DNA of 64,000 nucleotides from Pseudomonas sp. FP2309 (GTDB taxonomy: Bacteria > Pseudomonadota > Gammaproteobacteria > Pseudomonadales > Pseudomonadaceae), in the NCBI RefSeq assembly GCF_030687575.1, contig NZ_CP117439.1:558001-622000 (forward strand), written 5' to 3'. Positions 38,192 to 49,745 of the stretch are shown piece by piece. The notes below the pieces were generated by a model. That model saw only the letters and a list, made by a program, of their open reading frames with translations, made no database searches and had not been told where the DNA came from. The number at the start of each line of letters is the position of its first letter. The stretch's first letter is position 1. Both the position numbers and the translations under genes were made by a program.

Positions 38192-38649
38192 TCCTTTTTC
38201 TGGCCGATGAAGAAGCCATGGTGGCGTTTGGTAATCGTATTGCCCAGGCCACGAAAGGTAAGGGGCTGGTGTTTCTGGAGGGCGACCTTGGCGCCGGCAA
38301 GACCACGCTTTCGCGGGGGATTATTCGTGGGTTAGGCCATACAGGCGCGGTGAAAAGCCCCACGTTTACCTTAGTTGAACCCTACGAAATTGACGGCGTG
38401 CGCGCTTTTCACTTCGACCTCTATCGCTTGGTAGACCCTGAAGAGCTGGAGTACATGGGTATCCGTGATTACTTCGACGAAGACGCGCTGTGTTTGATCG
38501 AGTGGCCAGATAAAGGCACAGGCTTTTTGCCAAAGCCGGACCTGACCATTACCATTACGCCGCATGAAACAGGACGTCAGTTGAAGTTGTTGCCCCAGAG
38601 CGCGCGCGGCCAGTCGTGGTGCGCCGCTTTGGCATTGGAATTCAAATAA
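38179..38649 (+). CDS. tsaE: tRNA threonylcarbamoyladenosine biosynthesis protein TsaE
   Basis: 156 residues. P-loop GDLGAGKTTLSRG, then the SPTFTLVEPY switch and IEWPDKG, as in TsaE ATPases. Works with TsaB and TsaD in t6A tRNA modification. Starts with GTG 38179 behind a strong GGAGGAG site inside the end of nnrD. Conserved order nnr-tsaE-amiB-mutL-miaA-hfq-hflX. Confidence 0.94.
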   Translation: MSEVILFLADEEAMVAFGNRIAQATKGKGLVFLEGDLGAGKTTLSRGIIRGLGHTGAVKSPTFTLVEPYEIDGVRAFHFDLYRLVDPEELEYMGIRDYFDEDALCLIEWPDKGTGFLPKPDLTITITPHETGRQLKLLPQSARGQSWCAALALEFK

Positions 38650-38664
38650 TTGGTGGGGTTAGGT

Positions 38665-40086
38665 ATGCGCTTTCGCGCGTTGGTTGCTGTCGTAGGGGTG
38701 TTGCTTGCGGCAATGACTGTCAATGTTCTGGCTGCTTCACAGGTGAAAAGTGTGCGCCTGTGGCGAGCGCCGGATAACACGCGACTGGTGTTCGACCTGT
38801 CTGGCCCGGTCCAGCACAGCGTCTTTACCCTCACGGCGCCCGATCGCCTGGTGATCGATATCAACGGTGCGACCCTGGCCGCGCCGCTGAAGGTGTCCAC
38901 CGCCAATACCCCGATCACTGCCATGCGCTCGGCCCAGCGCACGCCGACCGACCTGCGGGTGGTCATCGATCTGAAAAAGGTCGTGACCCCTAAGAGCTTC
39001 TCTCTGGCGCCAAACGCCCAATATGGCAATCGCCTGGTGGTCGACTTGTTCGACAACGCCGCTGATGCCGCTCCGCCGCCTGCGCCGACGCCGAGCGTGG
39101 CGACGGTGCCGGCCGTGCCGGTCAACCCGTCGCAGCCCCAGGTCAAGTTGCCACCACCGCCACCAGCCCCGGCCGGCAAACGCGACATCATCGTGGTGAT
39201 CGACGCCGGCCACGGCGGTGAAGATCCGGGTGCCTCCGGCTCGCGCGGCCAGCATGAAAAAGACGTGGTATTGGCCATCGCCCGTGAGCTGCAACGCCAG
39301 ATCAACGGCATGAAAGGCTACCGCGCGGAGCTGACCCGTACGGGTGACTACTTCATTCCGCTGCGCGGGCGTACCGAAATCGCCCGCAAGAAGGGCGCCG
39401 ACCTGTTTGTCTCGATCCACGCCGATGCCGCACCGTCCACCGCTGCGTTCGGCGCCTCGGTGTTTGCCTTGTCTGATCGCGGTGCCACCTCCGAGACCGC
39501 TCGTTGGCTGGCCGACAGTGAAAACCGTTCCGACTTGATCGGCGGCGCCGGCAACGTGTCCCTCGATGACAAGGACAAGATGCTCGCCGGGGTACTGCTC
39601 GACCTGTCGATGACCGCCTCGCTGACCTCCAGCCTGAACGTGGGTCAAAAGGTGCTGAGCAACATCGGCCGTGTGACTTCGCTGCACAAACAGCGGGTGG
39701 AGCAGGCCGGGTTTATGGTGCTGAAGTCGCCTGACATCCCGTCGATCCTGGTGGAAACCGGGTTTATTTCCAACGCCAACGAAGCGTCCAAGCTCGCCAG
39801 TGCCAGTCACCAGCAGGCGTTGGCGCGCTCGATCAGCGCCGGTGTGCGCCAGTTCTTCCAGCAGAATCCACCGCCGGGCACCTACATCGCCTGGCTGCGT
39901 GACTCCGGCAAAATCGCCCAGGGCCCGCGTGACCATCGCGTACAGCCCGGTGACACGCTGGCGATGCTGGCGGTGCGTTTCCAGGTGTCGGCGGCAGCCT
40001 TGCGCAACGCCAATAACCTGAAGACCGATGAGCTGAAAGTGGGCCAGGTGTTGACTATCCCCGGCACTGAATTGGCGGCGCAGTAA
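38665..40086 (+). CDS. amiB: N-acetylmuramoyl-L-alanine amidase AmiB/AmiC type
   Basis: 473 residues from ATG 38665, with a signal peptide (ends about 25 at VLA). N-terminal AMIN domain (about 30-130), a Pro-rich linker, the zinc amidase_3 domain ([29 protein letters not shown]) and a C-terminal LysM domain ([16 protein letters not shown]). Cleaves peptidoglycan cross-bridges at division. The TTG 38650 start is less likely. Shares one base with mutL. Confidence 0.95.
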   Translation: MRFRALVAVVGVLLAAMTVNVLAASQVKSVRLWRAPDNTRLVFDLSGPVQHSVFTLTAPDRLVIDINGATLAAPLKVSTANTPITAMRSAQRTPTDLRVVIDLKKVVTPKSFSLAPNAQYGNRLVVDLFDNAADAAPPPAPTPSVATVPAVPVNPSQPQVKLPPPPPAPAGKRDIIVVIDAGHGGEDPGASGSRGQHEKDVVLAIARELQRQINGMKGYRAELTRTGDYFIPLRGRTEIARKKGADLFVSIHADAAPSTAAFGASVFALSDRGATSETARWLADSENRSDLIGGAGNVSLDDKDKMLAGVLLDLSMTASLTSSLNVGQKVLSNIGRVTSLHKQRVEQAGFMVLKSPDIPSILVETGFISNANEASKLASASHQQALARSISAGVRQFFQQNPPPGTYIAWLRDSGKIAQGPRDHRVQPGDTLAMLAVRFQVSAAALRNANNLKTDELKVGQVLTIPGTELAAQ

Positions 40087-42002
40087 TGAGCGAATCAACC
40101 TTGAATAACGGGTCGCGCATTGAGCTGCTCAGTCCGCGCCTGGCCAACCAGATTGCCGCTGGCGAAGTTGTCGAGCGTCCTGCGTCGGTGATCAAGGAGC
40201 TGCTTGAAAACAGTATCGACTCCGGCGCCAAGCGCATTGATGTCGACGTGGAGCAGGGTGGCGTCAAGCTGCTGCGGGTGCGTGACGACGGCAGTGGCAT
40301 ATCCTCCGATGACCTGCCGCTGGCGCTGGCCCGCCATGCCACCAGCAAGATCCGCGACCTGGAAGACCTTGAACGGGTGATGAGCCTGGGCTTTCGCGGT
40401 GAGGCCCTGGCCTCCATCAGCTCCGTGGCCCGCCTGACCCTGACCTCACGCACCCGCAGCGCCGACCAGGCCTGGCAAGTGGAAACCGAAGGCCGCGACA
40501 TGGCGCCTCGAGTTCAACCGGCGGCGCACCCTGTGGGTACGTCCGTAGAGGTGCGTGACCTGTTCTTCAACACCCCGGCGCGGCGCAAATTTCTCAAAAC
40601 CGAAAAAACCGAATTCGATCACCTGCAGGAAGTGATCAAACGCCTGGCCCTTGCGCGTTTCGACGTGGCGTTTCACCTGCGCCATAACGGCAAGACCATT
40701 CTCAGCCTGCACGAAGCCCATGACGACGCGGCGCGCGCGCGGCGTGTGTCGGCGATCTGCGGCGCGGGCTTTTTGGAGCAGGCGCTGCCGATCGAGATCG
40801 AGCGCAATGGCCTGCGCTTGTGGGGCTGGGTCGGGTTGCCGACGTTCTCCCGTAGCCAGGCGGACTTGCAGTATTTCTTTGTGAACGGTCGCGCGGTGCG
40901 CGACAAGCTGGTGGCCCACGCGGTGCGCCAGGCGTATCGCGATGTGCTGTTCAATGGCCGGCATCCGACGTTTGTACTGTTTTTTGAAGTCGATCCGGCT
41001 GTGGTCGACGTGAATGTGCACCCGACCAAGCACGAAGTGCGCTTCCGCGACGGGCGCATGGTGCATGACTTCCTCTATGGCACCTTGCACCGCGCCCTGG
41101 GTGACGTGCGCCCAGATGACCAACTGGCGGCGCCGATCGTCACAGCGGTGGTGCGCCCGAGCGGCCCCGAGGCCGGTGAGTTTGGTCCTCAAGGCGAAAT
41201 GAGCCTGGCGGGCAACTTGCTGCAATCGCCGCCTCCGCAGCCTGCGTATACGGCGCCGGGTTCCGGTGCGGGTGCGGGTTATCAATACCAATACACGCCG
41301 CGCCCGCAATCGGCGGTGCCGGTGGCCGAGGCCCGTGCGGCCTATCGCGAATTCTTTGCGCCATTGCCGGGGGCTGAGTCCGGCGCTGCCGCGGCCTTGC
41401 CGGAAGGCGGCGGTGATATTCCGCCGTTGGGTTATGCGCTGGCGCAACTCAAAGGCATCTATATCCTCGCCGAAAACGCCCATGGCCTGGTGTTGGTGGA
41501 CATGCACGCCGCCCACGAGCGGATCATGTACGAACGCTTGAAGATCGCCATGGCCAGCGAAGGCCTCAGCGGCCAGCCGCTGCTGGTGCCGGAGTCCCTG
41601 GCGGTCAGCCAGCGTGAAGCCGACTGCGCCGAAGAGCACCACAGCGTGTTCCAGAAGCTGGGTTTCGAGCTGCAGCGGCTGGGTCCGGAAACCCTGGCGA
41701 TCCGCCAGATTCCTGCGCTGCTCAAGCAAGCCGAAGCCAACCGGCTGGTGGCTGACGTGCTGGCAGACCTGATGGAATATGGCACCAGTGACCGTATCCA
41801 GGCGCACATCAACGAACTGCTCGGCACCATGGCCTGCCACGGCGCCATCCGCGCCAATCGTCGCCTGGCCTTGCCGGAAATGAATGGCCTGCTGCGCGAC
41901 ATGGAAAACACCGAGCGCAGCGGGCAATGCAACCATGGCCGACCGACCTGGACCCAAATGGGCCTGGACGATCTGGACAAACTGTTCTTGCGCGGCCGCT
42001 GA
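40086..42002 (+). CDS. mutL: DNA mismatch repair protein MutL
   Basis: 638 residues. GHKL ATPase domain: [18 protein letters not shown] and [14 protein letters not shown]; then a Gly/Pro/Ala-rich linker (about 345-430) and the C-terminal dimer domain, where [10 protein letters not shown] ends the protein. The CPHGRP-like block matches MutL C-termini. Couples MutS recognition to strand removal. Starts within the amiB stop and shares one base with miaA. Confidence 0.96.
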   Translation: MSESTLNNGSRIELLSPRLANQIAAGEVVERPASVIKELLENSIDSGAKRIDVDVEQGGVKLLRVRDDGSGISSDDLPLALARHATSKIRDLEDLERVMSLGFRGEALASISSVARLTLTSRTRSADQAWQVETEGRDMAPRVQPAAHPVGTSVEVRDLFFNTPARRKFLKTEKTEFDHLQEVIKRLALARFDVAFHLRHNGKTILSLHEAHDDAARARRVSAICGAGFLEQALPIEIERNGLRLWGWVGLPTFSRSQADLQYFFVNGRAVRDKLVAHAVRQAYRDVLFNGRHPTFVLFFEVDPAVVDVNVHPTKHEVRFRDGRMVHDFLYGTLHRALGDVRPDDQLAAPIVTAVVRPSGPEAGEFGPQGEMSLAGNLLQSPPPQPAYTAPGSGAGAGYQYQYTPRPQSAVPVAEARAAYREFFAPLPGAESGAAAALPEGGGDIPPLGYALAQLKGIYILAENAHGLVLVDMHAAHERIMYERLKIAMASEGLSGQPLLVPESLAVSQREADCAEEHHSVFQKLGFELQRLGPETLAIRQIPALLKQAEANRLVADVLADLMEYGTSDRIQAHINELLGTMACHGAIRANRRLALPEMNGLLRDMENTERSGQCNHGRPTWTQMGLDDLDKLFLRGR

Positions 42003-42973
42003 TGAGTGCCTTGCCCCCCGCTATTTTCCTGATGGGCCCCACTGCCGCCGGCAAGACCGACCTGGCTATCGAGCTGACCAAGGTGTTGCCGTGCGAACTG
42101 ATCAGCGTCGATTCCGCCCTGGTATACCGGGGCATGGACATCGGCACGGCCAAGCCGTCCAAAGAACTGCTGGCCCAGCATCCGCATCGGCTGATCGACA
42201 TTATCGATCCAGCCCAGAGCTATTCTGCGGCCGACTTTCGCACCGACGCCCTGGCGGCTATGGCTGAGATCACCGCGCGGGGCAATATTCCGCTGCTGGT
42301 GGGCGGCACGATGCTCTACTACAAGGCTTTGCAGGACGGCCTGGCGGATATGCCGCCGGCTGACGCCCAGGTCCGCGCCGAGCTTGAAGAGCAGGCCGCA
42401 CGTCTTGGCTGGCAAGCCCTCCACGACGAGTTGACGGCGGTAGATCCGGTGTCGGCTGCGCGGATTCACCCGAATGACCCTCAACGCCTGAGTCGCGCGT
42501 TGGAAGTCTGGCGCGTCAGCGGTCAGACCATGACTGAACTGCGGCTGAAACAATCTGCGCAAAGTGCTGATCCAGGCGCATCTGGACAGTCACAATTGCC
42601 CTATACTGTGGCGAATCTGGCCATCGCTCCGGCAAATCGCCAGGTGCTGCATGAACGAATTGCGCAAAGATTCACAATTATGTTGGAACAGGGGTTTATC
42701 GACGAGGTCGTAGCACTGCGTTCACGAGGTGACCTGCATCCGGGGTTGCCTTCGATACGTGCTGTAGGCTACCGCCAAGTCTGGGATCATCTGGATGGCA
42801 AGCTGACGTCAGCCGAAATGCAGGAGCGCGGCATCATTGCCACGCGCCAATTGGCAAAACGCCAGTTCACCTGGTTGCGCAGCTGGAGCGATTTGCACTG
42901 GTTGGACAGCCTGGACAGCGACAATCTGTCACGCGCCTTGAAATACTTGGGAACGGTCTCCATATTGAGCTGA
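42002..42973 (+). CDS. miaA: tRNA dimethylallyltransferase
   Basis: 323 residues. P-loop GPTAAGKTD, then [16 protein letters not shown] and [10 protein letters not shown], all typical of MiaA. Adds dimethylallyl to A37 of tRNAs that read UNN codons. The ATG overlaps the mutL stop. hfq follows after 94 bases, which leaves room for a separate hfq promoter. Confidence 0.96.
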   Translation: MSALPPAIFLMGPTAAGKTDLAIELTKVLPCELISVDSALVYRGMDIGTAKPSKELLAQHPHRLIDIIDPAQSYSAADFRTDALAAMAEITARGNIPLLVGGTMLYYKALQDGLADMPPADAQVRAELEEQAARLGWQALHDELTAVDPVSAARIHPNDPQRLSRALEVWRVSGQTMTELRLKQSAQSADPGASGQSQLPYTVANLAIAPANRQVLHERIAQRFTIMLEQGFIDEVVALRSRGDLHPGLPSIRAVGYRQVWDHLDGKLTSAEMQERGIIATRQLAKRQFTWLRSWSDLHWLDSLDSDNLSRALKYLGTVSILS

Positions 42974-43067
42974 GTCCTTGCAATTGCCGTCTATCCTTGG
43001 GGGTGTGACGGCCATAAGCTACCTATTTTCCGATTTTTTATTATTGATCCTTAAAGGAGTGCGGCAC

Positions 43068-43328
43068 ATGTCAAAAGGGCATTCGCTACAAGACCCTTAC
43101 TTGAATACTTTACGTAAAGAGAAAGTGGGGGTTTCCATCTATCTGGTCAACGGTATCAAGCTGCAAGGCACGATCGAATCGTTCGACCAGTTCGTGATCC
43201 TGCTGAAAAACACCGTAAGCCAGATGGTTTACAAGCACGCTATCTCGACAGTAGTCCCAGTGCGTCCAATCCGTCTGCCTAGCGCAGCGGGCGACGAACA
43301 AGGTGACGCTGAGCCAGGTAACGCCTGA
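43068..43328 (+). CDS. hfq: RNA chaperone Hfq
   Basis: 86 residues, the usual Pseudomonas length. Sm1 ([41 protein letters not shown]) and Sm2 ([10 protein letters not shown]) form the RNA-binding hexamer faces; a short disordered tail follows. An AAAGGAG ribosome site precedes ATG 43068. The frame upstream to 42978 is leader. Regulates translation with small RNAs. Followed by hflX after 12 bases. Confidence 0.98.
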   Translation: MSKGHSLQDPYLNTLRKEKVGVSIYLVNGIKLQGTIESFDQFVILLKNTVSQMVYKHAISTVVPVRPIRLPSAAGDEQGDAEPGNA

Positions 43329-43340
43329 TAGGAGTCTCCT

Positions 43341-44642
43341 TTGTTCTTTGAGCGCCACGGTGGTGGTGAGCGAGTCATCCTCGTTCACTTGGATGGACAG
43401 GACCCTGAGGCGCGCGAAGATCCGCAGGAGTTTCAGGAGTTGGCAAATTCGGCCGGCGCCGAGACCGTTGCGTTTTTTAACGTGCCGCGTCATCGGCCAA
43501 CCGCTAAATTTCTGATTGGCAGCGGCAAGGTCGAGGAACTGCGCGACCTGGTCCACGCCGAAGAAGCCGATCTGGTGATCTTCAATCACACCCTCACGCC
43601 GAGTCAGGAACGTAACCTCGAACGGGTTTTCGAGTGTCGCGTGATCGACCGTACTGGCCTGATCCTCGATATTTTCGCCCAGCGCGCCCGTACTCATGAA
43701 GGCAAGCTCCAGGTCGAACTGGCCCAGCTTGATCACATGAGCACCCGCCTGGTTCGCGGCTGGACTCACCTTGAGCGTCAGGGTGGCGGTATCGGCATGC
43801 GTGGTCCGGGTGAAACCCAGCTGGAAACCGACCGGCGTCTGCTGCGGGTCCGGTTGCGTCAGATCAAGGGTCGCCTGGAAAAAGTGCGCAGCCAGCGCGA
43901 ACAATCGCGACGTGGACGTTCCCGTGCGGATATCCCTACCGTTTCCCTGGTGGGCTACACCAACGCTGGCAAGTCCACGCTCTTCAACAACGTGACAAAG
44001 TCCGACGTGTACGCGGCTGACCAATTATTTGCCACCCTCGACCCGACTTTGCGCCGTCTGGACATCGACGACCTGGGGCCGATCGTTCTGGCCGATACCG
44101 TGGGTTTCATTCGTCACCTGCCCCACAAGCTGGTCGAGGCATTTCGGTCTACGCTCGAAGAGTCGAGCAATTCCGACCTGCTGTTGCACGTGATCGATGC
44201 GGCCGAACCGGATCGCATGCTGCAGATTGAACAGGTCATGGTGGTGCTGGGCGAGATTGGCGCCCAGGACTTGCCGATCCTTGAGGTCTATAACAAACTC
44301 GATTTGCTTGAAGGCGTTGAGCCACAAATCCAGCGCGACGAGAACGGCAAACCCCAGCGGGTCTGGCTGTCGGCGCGAGATGGCAGTGGTTTGGAGCTGC
44401 TTGAACAGGCCATTGCCGAATTGCTCGGCAGCGATTTGTTTGTCGGCACCTTGCGCTTGCCTCAGCGTTTTGCTCGACTGCGTGCACAGTTTTTCGAGCT
44501 GGGCGCGGTACAGAAAGAAGAACACGACGAAGAAGGTGTCAGCTTGCTGGCCGTTCGATTGCCGCGCTCGGAGCTCAATCGGCTGGTCAGCCGCGAAGGC
44601 GTTGTACCGACAGAGTTCATCGAACAACACACTTTGCAATAA
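43341..44642 (+). CDS. hflX: GTPase HflX
   Basis: 433 residues, start TTG 43341 with TAGGAG 7 bases upstream. The N-terminal HflX domain ends in the coiled LLRVRLRQIKGRLEKVRSQ, and the G domain follows with GYTNAGKSTLF, DTVGFIRHLP and NKLDLL. A ribosome-associated factor that splits stalled 70S ribosomes. The position hfq-hflX-hflK-hflC is conserved. Confidence 0.95.
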   Translation: MFFERHGGGERVILVHLDGQDPEAREDPQEFQELANSAGAETVAFFNVPRHRPTAKFLIGSGKVEELRDLVHAEEADLVIFNHTLTPSQERNLERVFECRVIDRTGLILDIFAQRARTHEGKLQVELAQLDHMSTRLVRGWTHLERQGGGIGMRGPGETQLETDRRLLRVRLRQIKGRLEKVRSQREQSRRGRSRADIPTVSLVGYTNAGKSTLFNNVTKSDVYAADQLFATLDPTLRRLDIDDLGPIVLADTVGFIRHLPHKLVEAFRSTLEESSNSDLLLHVIDAAEPDRMLQIEQVMVVLGEIGAQDLPILEVYNKLDLLEGVEPQIQRDENGKPQRVWLSARDGSGLELLEQAIAELLGSDLFVGTLRLPQRFARLRAQFFELGAVQKEEHDEEGVSLLAVRLPRSELNRLVSREGVVPTEFIEQHTLQ

Positions 44643-44738
44643 AAGCCTCCTAAAGCGGTTGTGCCGCAGTAGCAGGCATTCTGTAGCATTGGTCGGCGCG
44701 CCGTGGGTGCGTCTTTGCTTTATCAGATGGAGAGCGCT

Positions 44739-45914
44739 ATGGCTTGGAATGAGCCGGGTGGCAACTCGAATAATCAGGATCCTTGGGGTGGTAAGCGCCG
44801 CAATAATGGCGACCGCAAGGGGCCACCAGATCTCGACGAGGCCTTCCGAAAGCTGCAGGAAAGCCTGAATGGGTTGTTCGGTGGTGGGAAAAAACGTGGT
44901 GGTGACGACGGCGGTCGCACAAGCAAGGGCGGTGGCTATGGCCTGCTGGGCCTTGGTCTTGTCGTGCTGGCGGCCGTTTGGCTGTACAGCGCCGTCTATG
45001 TGGTGGACGAGCAGGAGCAGGCCGTGGTGCTGCGCTTCGGCAAGTACTACGAGACGGTCGGGCCAGGCCTGAACATCTACTTCCCGCCGATCGACAAGAA
45101 GTACATGGAGAACGTCACGCGTGAGCGTGCCTACACCAAGCAGGGCCAGATGCTGACCGAAGACGAGAACATCGTCGAAGTGCCGCTGACCGTGCAGTAC
45201 AAGATCAGCAATCTGCAGGACTTCGTGCTGAACGTTGATCAGCCGGAAATCAGCCTGCAACACGCAACCGAAAGCGCCTTGCGCCACGTGGTGGGTTCCA
45301 CCGCCATGGACCAGGTGTTGACCGAAGGTCGTGAACTGATGGCCAGCGAAATCAAGGAGCGCCTGCAACGGTTCCTCGATACCTATCGCACCGGTATCAC
45401 CGTGACCCAGGTGAACGTACAGAGCGCAGCCGCACCGCGTGAAGTGCAGGAAGCCTTCGACGACGTGATCCGCGCCCGTGAAGACGAGCAGCGTTCGCGT
45501 AACCAGGCTGAAACCTACGCCAACGGCGTCGTGCCCGAAGCCCGTGGTCAGGCCCAGCGCATCATTGAAGATGCCAACGGTTACCGCGACGAAGTGGTCT
45601 CCCGTGCCAAAGGTGAGGCGGATCGCTTTACCAAGCTGGTCGTGGAGTACCGCAAGGCCCCTGAAGTCACGCGCCAGCGTCTGTATCTGGACACCATGCA
45701 GGAAGTCTTCAGTAACACCAGCAAGGTCCTCGTGACCGGCAGCAAAGGTGGGCAGAACAACCTGCTGTACCTGCCGCTGGACAAGATGATCGAAGGTGGT
45801 CGTAGCGGCACCAGCGCGCCGTCCACCGGTTCGAATGCCGCTGCCAATGAAGCGAGCGCCCGTGCGGCCGCTGACTTGCTGCAACAGCAAACACGTACCA
45901 GGGAGAGTCGTTGA
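44739..45914 (+). CDS. hflK: FtsH protease modulator HflK
   Basis: 391 residues from ATG 44739 behind GGAGAG. N-terminal Gly/Asn-rich cytoplasmic region, one membrane helix (about 68-90, LLGLGLVVLAAVWLYSAVYVV), then the periplasmic SPFH/band-7 domain with GKYYETVGPGLNIYFPP and a coiled segment. Forms a cage with HflC around FtsH. The stop shares one base with the hflC ATG. Confidence 0.95.
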   Translation: MAWNEPGGNSNNQDPWGGKRRNNGDRKGPPDLDEAFRKLQESLNGLFGGGKKRGGDDGGRTSKGGGYGLLGLGLVVLAAVWLYSAVYVVDEQEQAVVLRFGKYYETVGPGLNIYFPPIDKKYMENVTRERAYTKQGQMLTEDENIVEVPLTVQYKISNLQDFVLNVDQPEISLQHATESALRHVVGSTAMDQVLTEGRELMASEIKERLQRFLDTYRTGITVTQVNVQSAAAPREVQEAFDDVIRAREDEQRSRNQAETYANGVVPEARGQAQRIIEDANGYRDEVVSRAKGEADRFTKLVVEYRKAPEVTRQRLYLDTMQEVFSNTSKVLVTGSKGGQNNLLYLPLDKMIEGGRSGTSAPSTGSNAAANEASARAAADLLQQQTRTRESR

Positions 45915-46780
45915 TGAGCAATAAATCGCTGACCGCCCTGATTGTGGGCGTCGTCGTGGTCATCGCTGCCTGGAACTGCTTCTACATCGTGGCTCAGACC
46001 GAGCGTGCGGTGCTGCTGCAATTCGGTCGCGTGGTCCAGGCGGATGTCCAGCCAGGCCTGCACGTGAAGGTCCCCTACGTCAACCAGGTGCGCAAGTTCG
46101 ACGCTCGCCTGATGACCCTGGATGCACCGACACAGCGCTTCCTGACGCTGGAAAAGAAAGCCGTGATGGTTGATGCCTACGCCAAGTGGCGCGTCAAGGA
46201 TGCCGAGCGCTTCTACACCGCGACCTCCGGCCTCAAGCAGATTGCCGACGAGCGCTTGTCGCGCCGTCTGGAGTCGGGCCTGCGTGACCAGTTTGGTAAG
46301 CGCACCCTGCACGAAGTGGTATCCGGTGAGCGTGACGCGCTGATGGCTGATATCACGCGTTCGCTGAACACGATGGCTGAAAAAGAGCTGGGTATCGAAG
46401 TGGTCGATGTCCGGGTCAAGGCGATCGACCTGCCCAAAGAAGTGAACCGCAGTGTGTTCGAACGTATGAGCACCGAGCGTGAGCGTGAGGCTCGTGAGCA
46501 CCGCGCCAAGGGTAACGAACTGGCCGAAGGTATCCGTGCGGATGCTGACCGTCAGCGTCGTGTCCTGCTGGCAGAGGCTTATCGCGAGTCTGAAGAGGCC
46601 CGTGGTGATGGTGATGCTCAAGCCGCGGCTATCTATGCCAAGGCTTACGGTCAGGACCAGGAGTTCTATGCGTTCTATCGTAGCCTGCGTGCCTACCGTG
46701 AAAGCTTCGCGAACAAAACCGACGTCATGGTGCTGGACCCAAGTAGCGACTTCTTCCGCTACCTGGAAAAATCCAAGTAA
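45914..46780 (+). CDS. hflC: FtsH protease modulator HflC
   Basis: 288 residues. Membrane helix about 7-27, then SPFH domain (LQFGRVVQADVQPGLHVKVPYV) and a charged coiled segment (MSTEREREAREHRAKGNELAEG). Partner of HflK. The last gene before a strong terminator, so it probably ends the long transcript that began near nnrD. Confidence 0.95.
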   Translation: MSNKSLTALIVGVVVVIAAWNCFYIVAQTERAVLLQFGRVVQADVQPGLHVKVPYVNQVRKFDARLMTLDAPTQRFLTLEKKAVMVDAYAKWRVKDAERFYTATSGLKQIADERLSRRLESGLRDQFGKRTLHEVVSGERDALMADITRSLNTMAEKELGIEVVDVRVKAIDLPKEVNRSVFERMSTEREREAREHRAKGNELAEGIRADADRQRRVLLAEAYRESEEARGDGDAQAAAIYAKAYGQDQEFYAFYRSLRAYRESFANKTDVMVLDPSSDFFRYLEKSK

Positions 46781-46870
46781 TCAGCTCGTCACTGTGTAGG
46801 ACGCACTCCGTCGGGCGGCTAAAACGCCTGGCGGGGTGATCCTTTCAGAAAACGGGTGTATGATGCGGCA

Positions 46871-46893
46871 GCCGGGAAATTCCCGGCTTTTTT
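46871..46893 (+). terminator. Rho-independent terminator after hflC
   Basis: Arms GCCGGGA (46871-46877) and TCCCGGC (46881-46887), loop of 3, followed by six T. A strong intrinsic terminator 90 bases after hflC. Confidence 0.9.
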
Positions 46894-47073
46894 GCGTCTG
46901 CATGTTTGATTCGGCAGGCGTGACAGGTTTTTCGAGGAAAGTGCCCGACGAGGCCGGTTACAGGTCGTTCGTCACGTCGCTCTTGCGCGTGGTTTATGCA
47001 GGTGGCGGGTATTTTCTGCTTCACTCAAGGCTCGGCCGAGGGCTGGCCGCCCGGATCATAGGGGAATGGCGTA

Positions 47074-48261
47074 ATGGCAACGGTAGACCGCTGGCTGCTG
47101 CCAGATGGCATCGAAGAAGTACTGCCACCGGAAGCTGCGCGCATTGAAGTAGCGCGCCGCCAGGTGTTGGATCTGTTCCAGAGCTGGGGTTACGAGTTTG
47201 TCGTGACCCCCCATATCGAGTACCTGGAATCCCTGCTGACCGGCGCGGGCCAGGACCTGGATCTGCGCACCTTCAAGGTCATCGACCCGCAATCGGGCCG
47301 GCAAATGGGTTTCCGTGCGGACATCACGCCGCAGGTTGCGCGCATTGATGCGCACACCTTGCGCCGTGAAGGCCCGAGCCGCCTGTGCTATGCCGGCAGC
47401 GTGTTGCATGCGCAGCCGCGTGCCTTGTCGTCTTCCCGCAGCCCGATCCAGCTGGGCGCCGAGTTGTACGGCGACGCCAGCCCGAGCAGCGATGTTGAAG
47501 TGATCAGCTTGATGCTGGCCATGTTGCAACTGGCCGACGTGCCCGATGTCCACATGGACCTTGGCCATGTTGGTATCTACCGTGGCCTGGCCCGTGCGGC
47601 CGGTTTGTCCGGTGAAGTGGAGCAACAGTTGTTCGATGCTCTGCAACGCAAGGCTATCGATGAAGTCATCGCGTTGACCGAAGGCGTACCTGCCGACCTG
47701 GCCGGCATGCTGCGTTCACTGGTGAACCTGTGCGGCGGCCGCGAGGTGCTGGTGGCTGCCCGTGAGCGCCTGGCTAACGCGCCGGCGCCGGTGCTGGCTG
47801 CGCTGGACGATGTGCTGGCGATTGCCGAGCGGCTGTCGGCACGCTTCCCGCAGTTGCCGCTGTACTTTGATTTGGGCGAATTGCGCGGCTACCACTATCA
47901 CACCGGTGTGGTGTTCGCGGTGTTTGTCCCGGGTGTTGGCCAGGCCATCGCCCAAGGCGGTCGTTATGACGATATCGGCGCCGACTTCGGGCGCGCCCGT
48001 CCGGCGACTGGCTTTTCCACCGATTTGAAAACCCTGGTGACCCTGGGGCGTGCTGAGGTCGAGCTGCCGTCCGGTGGCATCTGGATGCCCGACAGTACGG
48101 ACGCAGCACTCTGGCAGCAGGTTTGCCAGTTGCGCAGTGAGGGTCAACGTGTTGTCCAGGCCTTGCCTGGTCAGCCATTGGCCGCCGCCCGTGAAGCGGA
48201 CTGCGACCAGCAATTGATTCTGCAGAACGGGCTTTGGCAAGTAACGCCACTGGCTTCTTGA
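47074..48261 (+). CDS. hisZ: ATP phosphoribosyltransferase regulatory subunit HisZ
   Basis: 395 residues. Class II aminoacyl-tRNA synthetase fold like HisRS ([39 protein letters not shown]) but without the anticodon-binding domain and with changed catalytic motifs. Pairs with short-form HisG, encoded elsewhere, to start histidine synthesis. Followed by purA after 54 bases; the two are probably one operon. Confidence 0.94.
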   Translation: MATVDRWLLPDGIEEVLPPEAARIEVARRQVLDLFQSWGYEFVVTPHIEYLESLLTGAGQDLDLRTFKVIDPQSGRQMGFRADITPQVARIDAHTLRREGPSRLCYAGSVLHAQPRALSSSRSPIQLGAELYGDASPSSDVEVISLMLAMLQLADVPDVHMDLGHVGIYRGLARAAGLSGEVEQQLFDALQRKAIDEVIALTEGVPADLAGMLRSLVNLCGGREVLVAARERLANAPAPVLAALDDVLAIAERLSARFPQLPLYFDLGELRGYHYHTGVVFAVFVPGVGQAIAQGGRYDDIGADFGRARPATGFSTDLKTLVTLGRAEVELPSGGIWMPDSTDAALWQQVCQLRSEGQRVVQALPGQPLAAAREADCDQQLILQNGLWQVTPLAS

Positions 48262-49605
<1,344 letters not shown>

Positions 49606-49626
49606 TAAGCCGTTGATGTAAATAGC

Positions 49627-49653
49627 AAAAGGGCTCCCTCGGGAGCCCTTTTT
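49627..49653 (+). terminator. Rho-independent terminator after purA
   Basis: GGGCTCC and GGAGCCC arms (49631-49637 and 49642-49648) with A-run before and five T after. Works for purA; the A/T ends could also serve the other strand. Confidence 0.92.
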
Positions 49654-49745
49654 CGTAGTCGCTCACTAAGCGGCACGACCCTTGCTGTGTTTCTCTTTTT
49701 CGCGGTGCTATCAATTTACTGGCACCCGTGGTGGAGGGATTCCCG

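Noticed and set aside
46836..47147. 103-codon plus-strand frame between hflC and hisZ
   Set aside because: It contains the intrinsic terminator, runs into hisZ in another frame and resembles no family.
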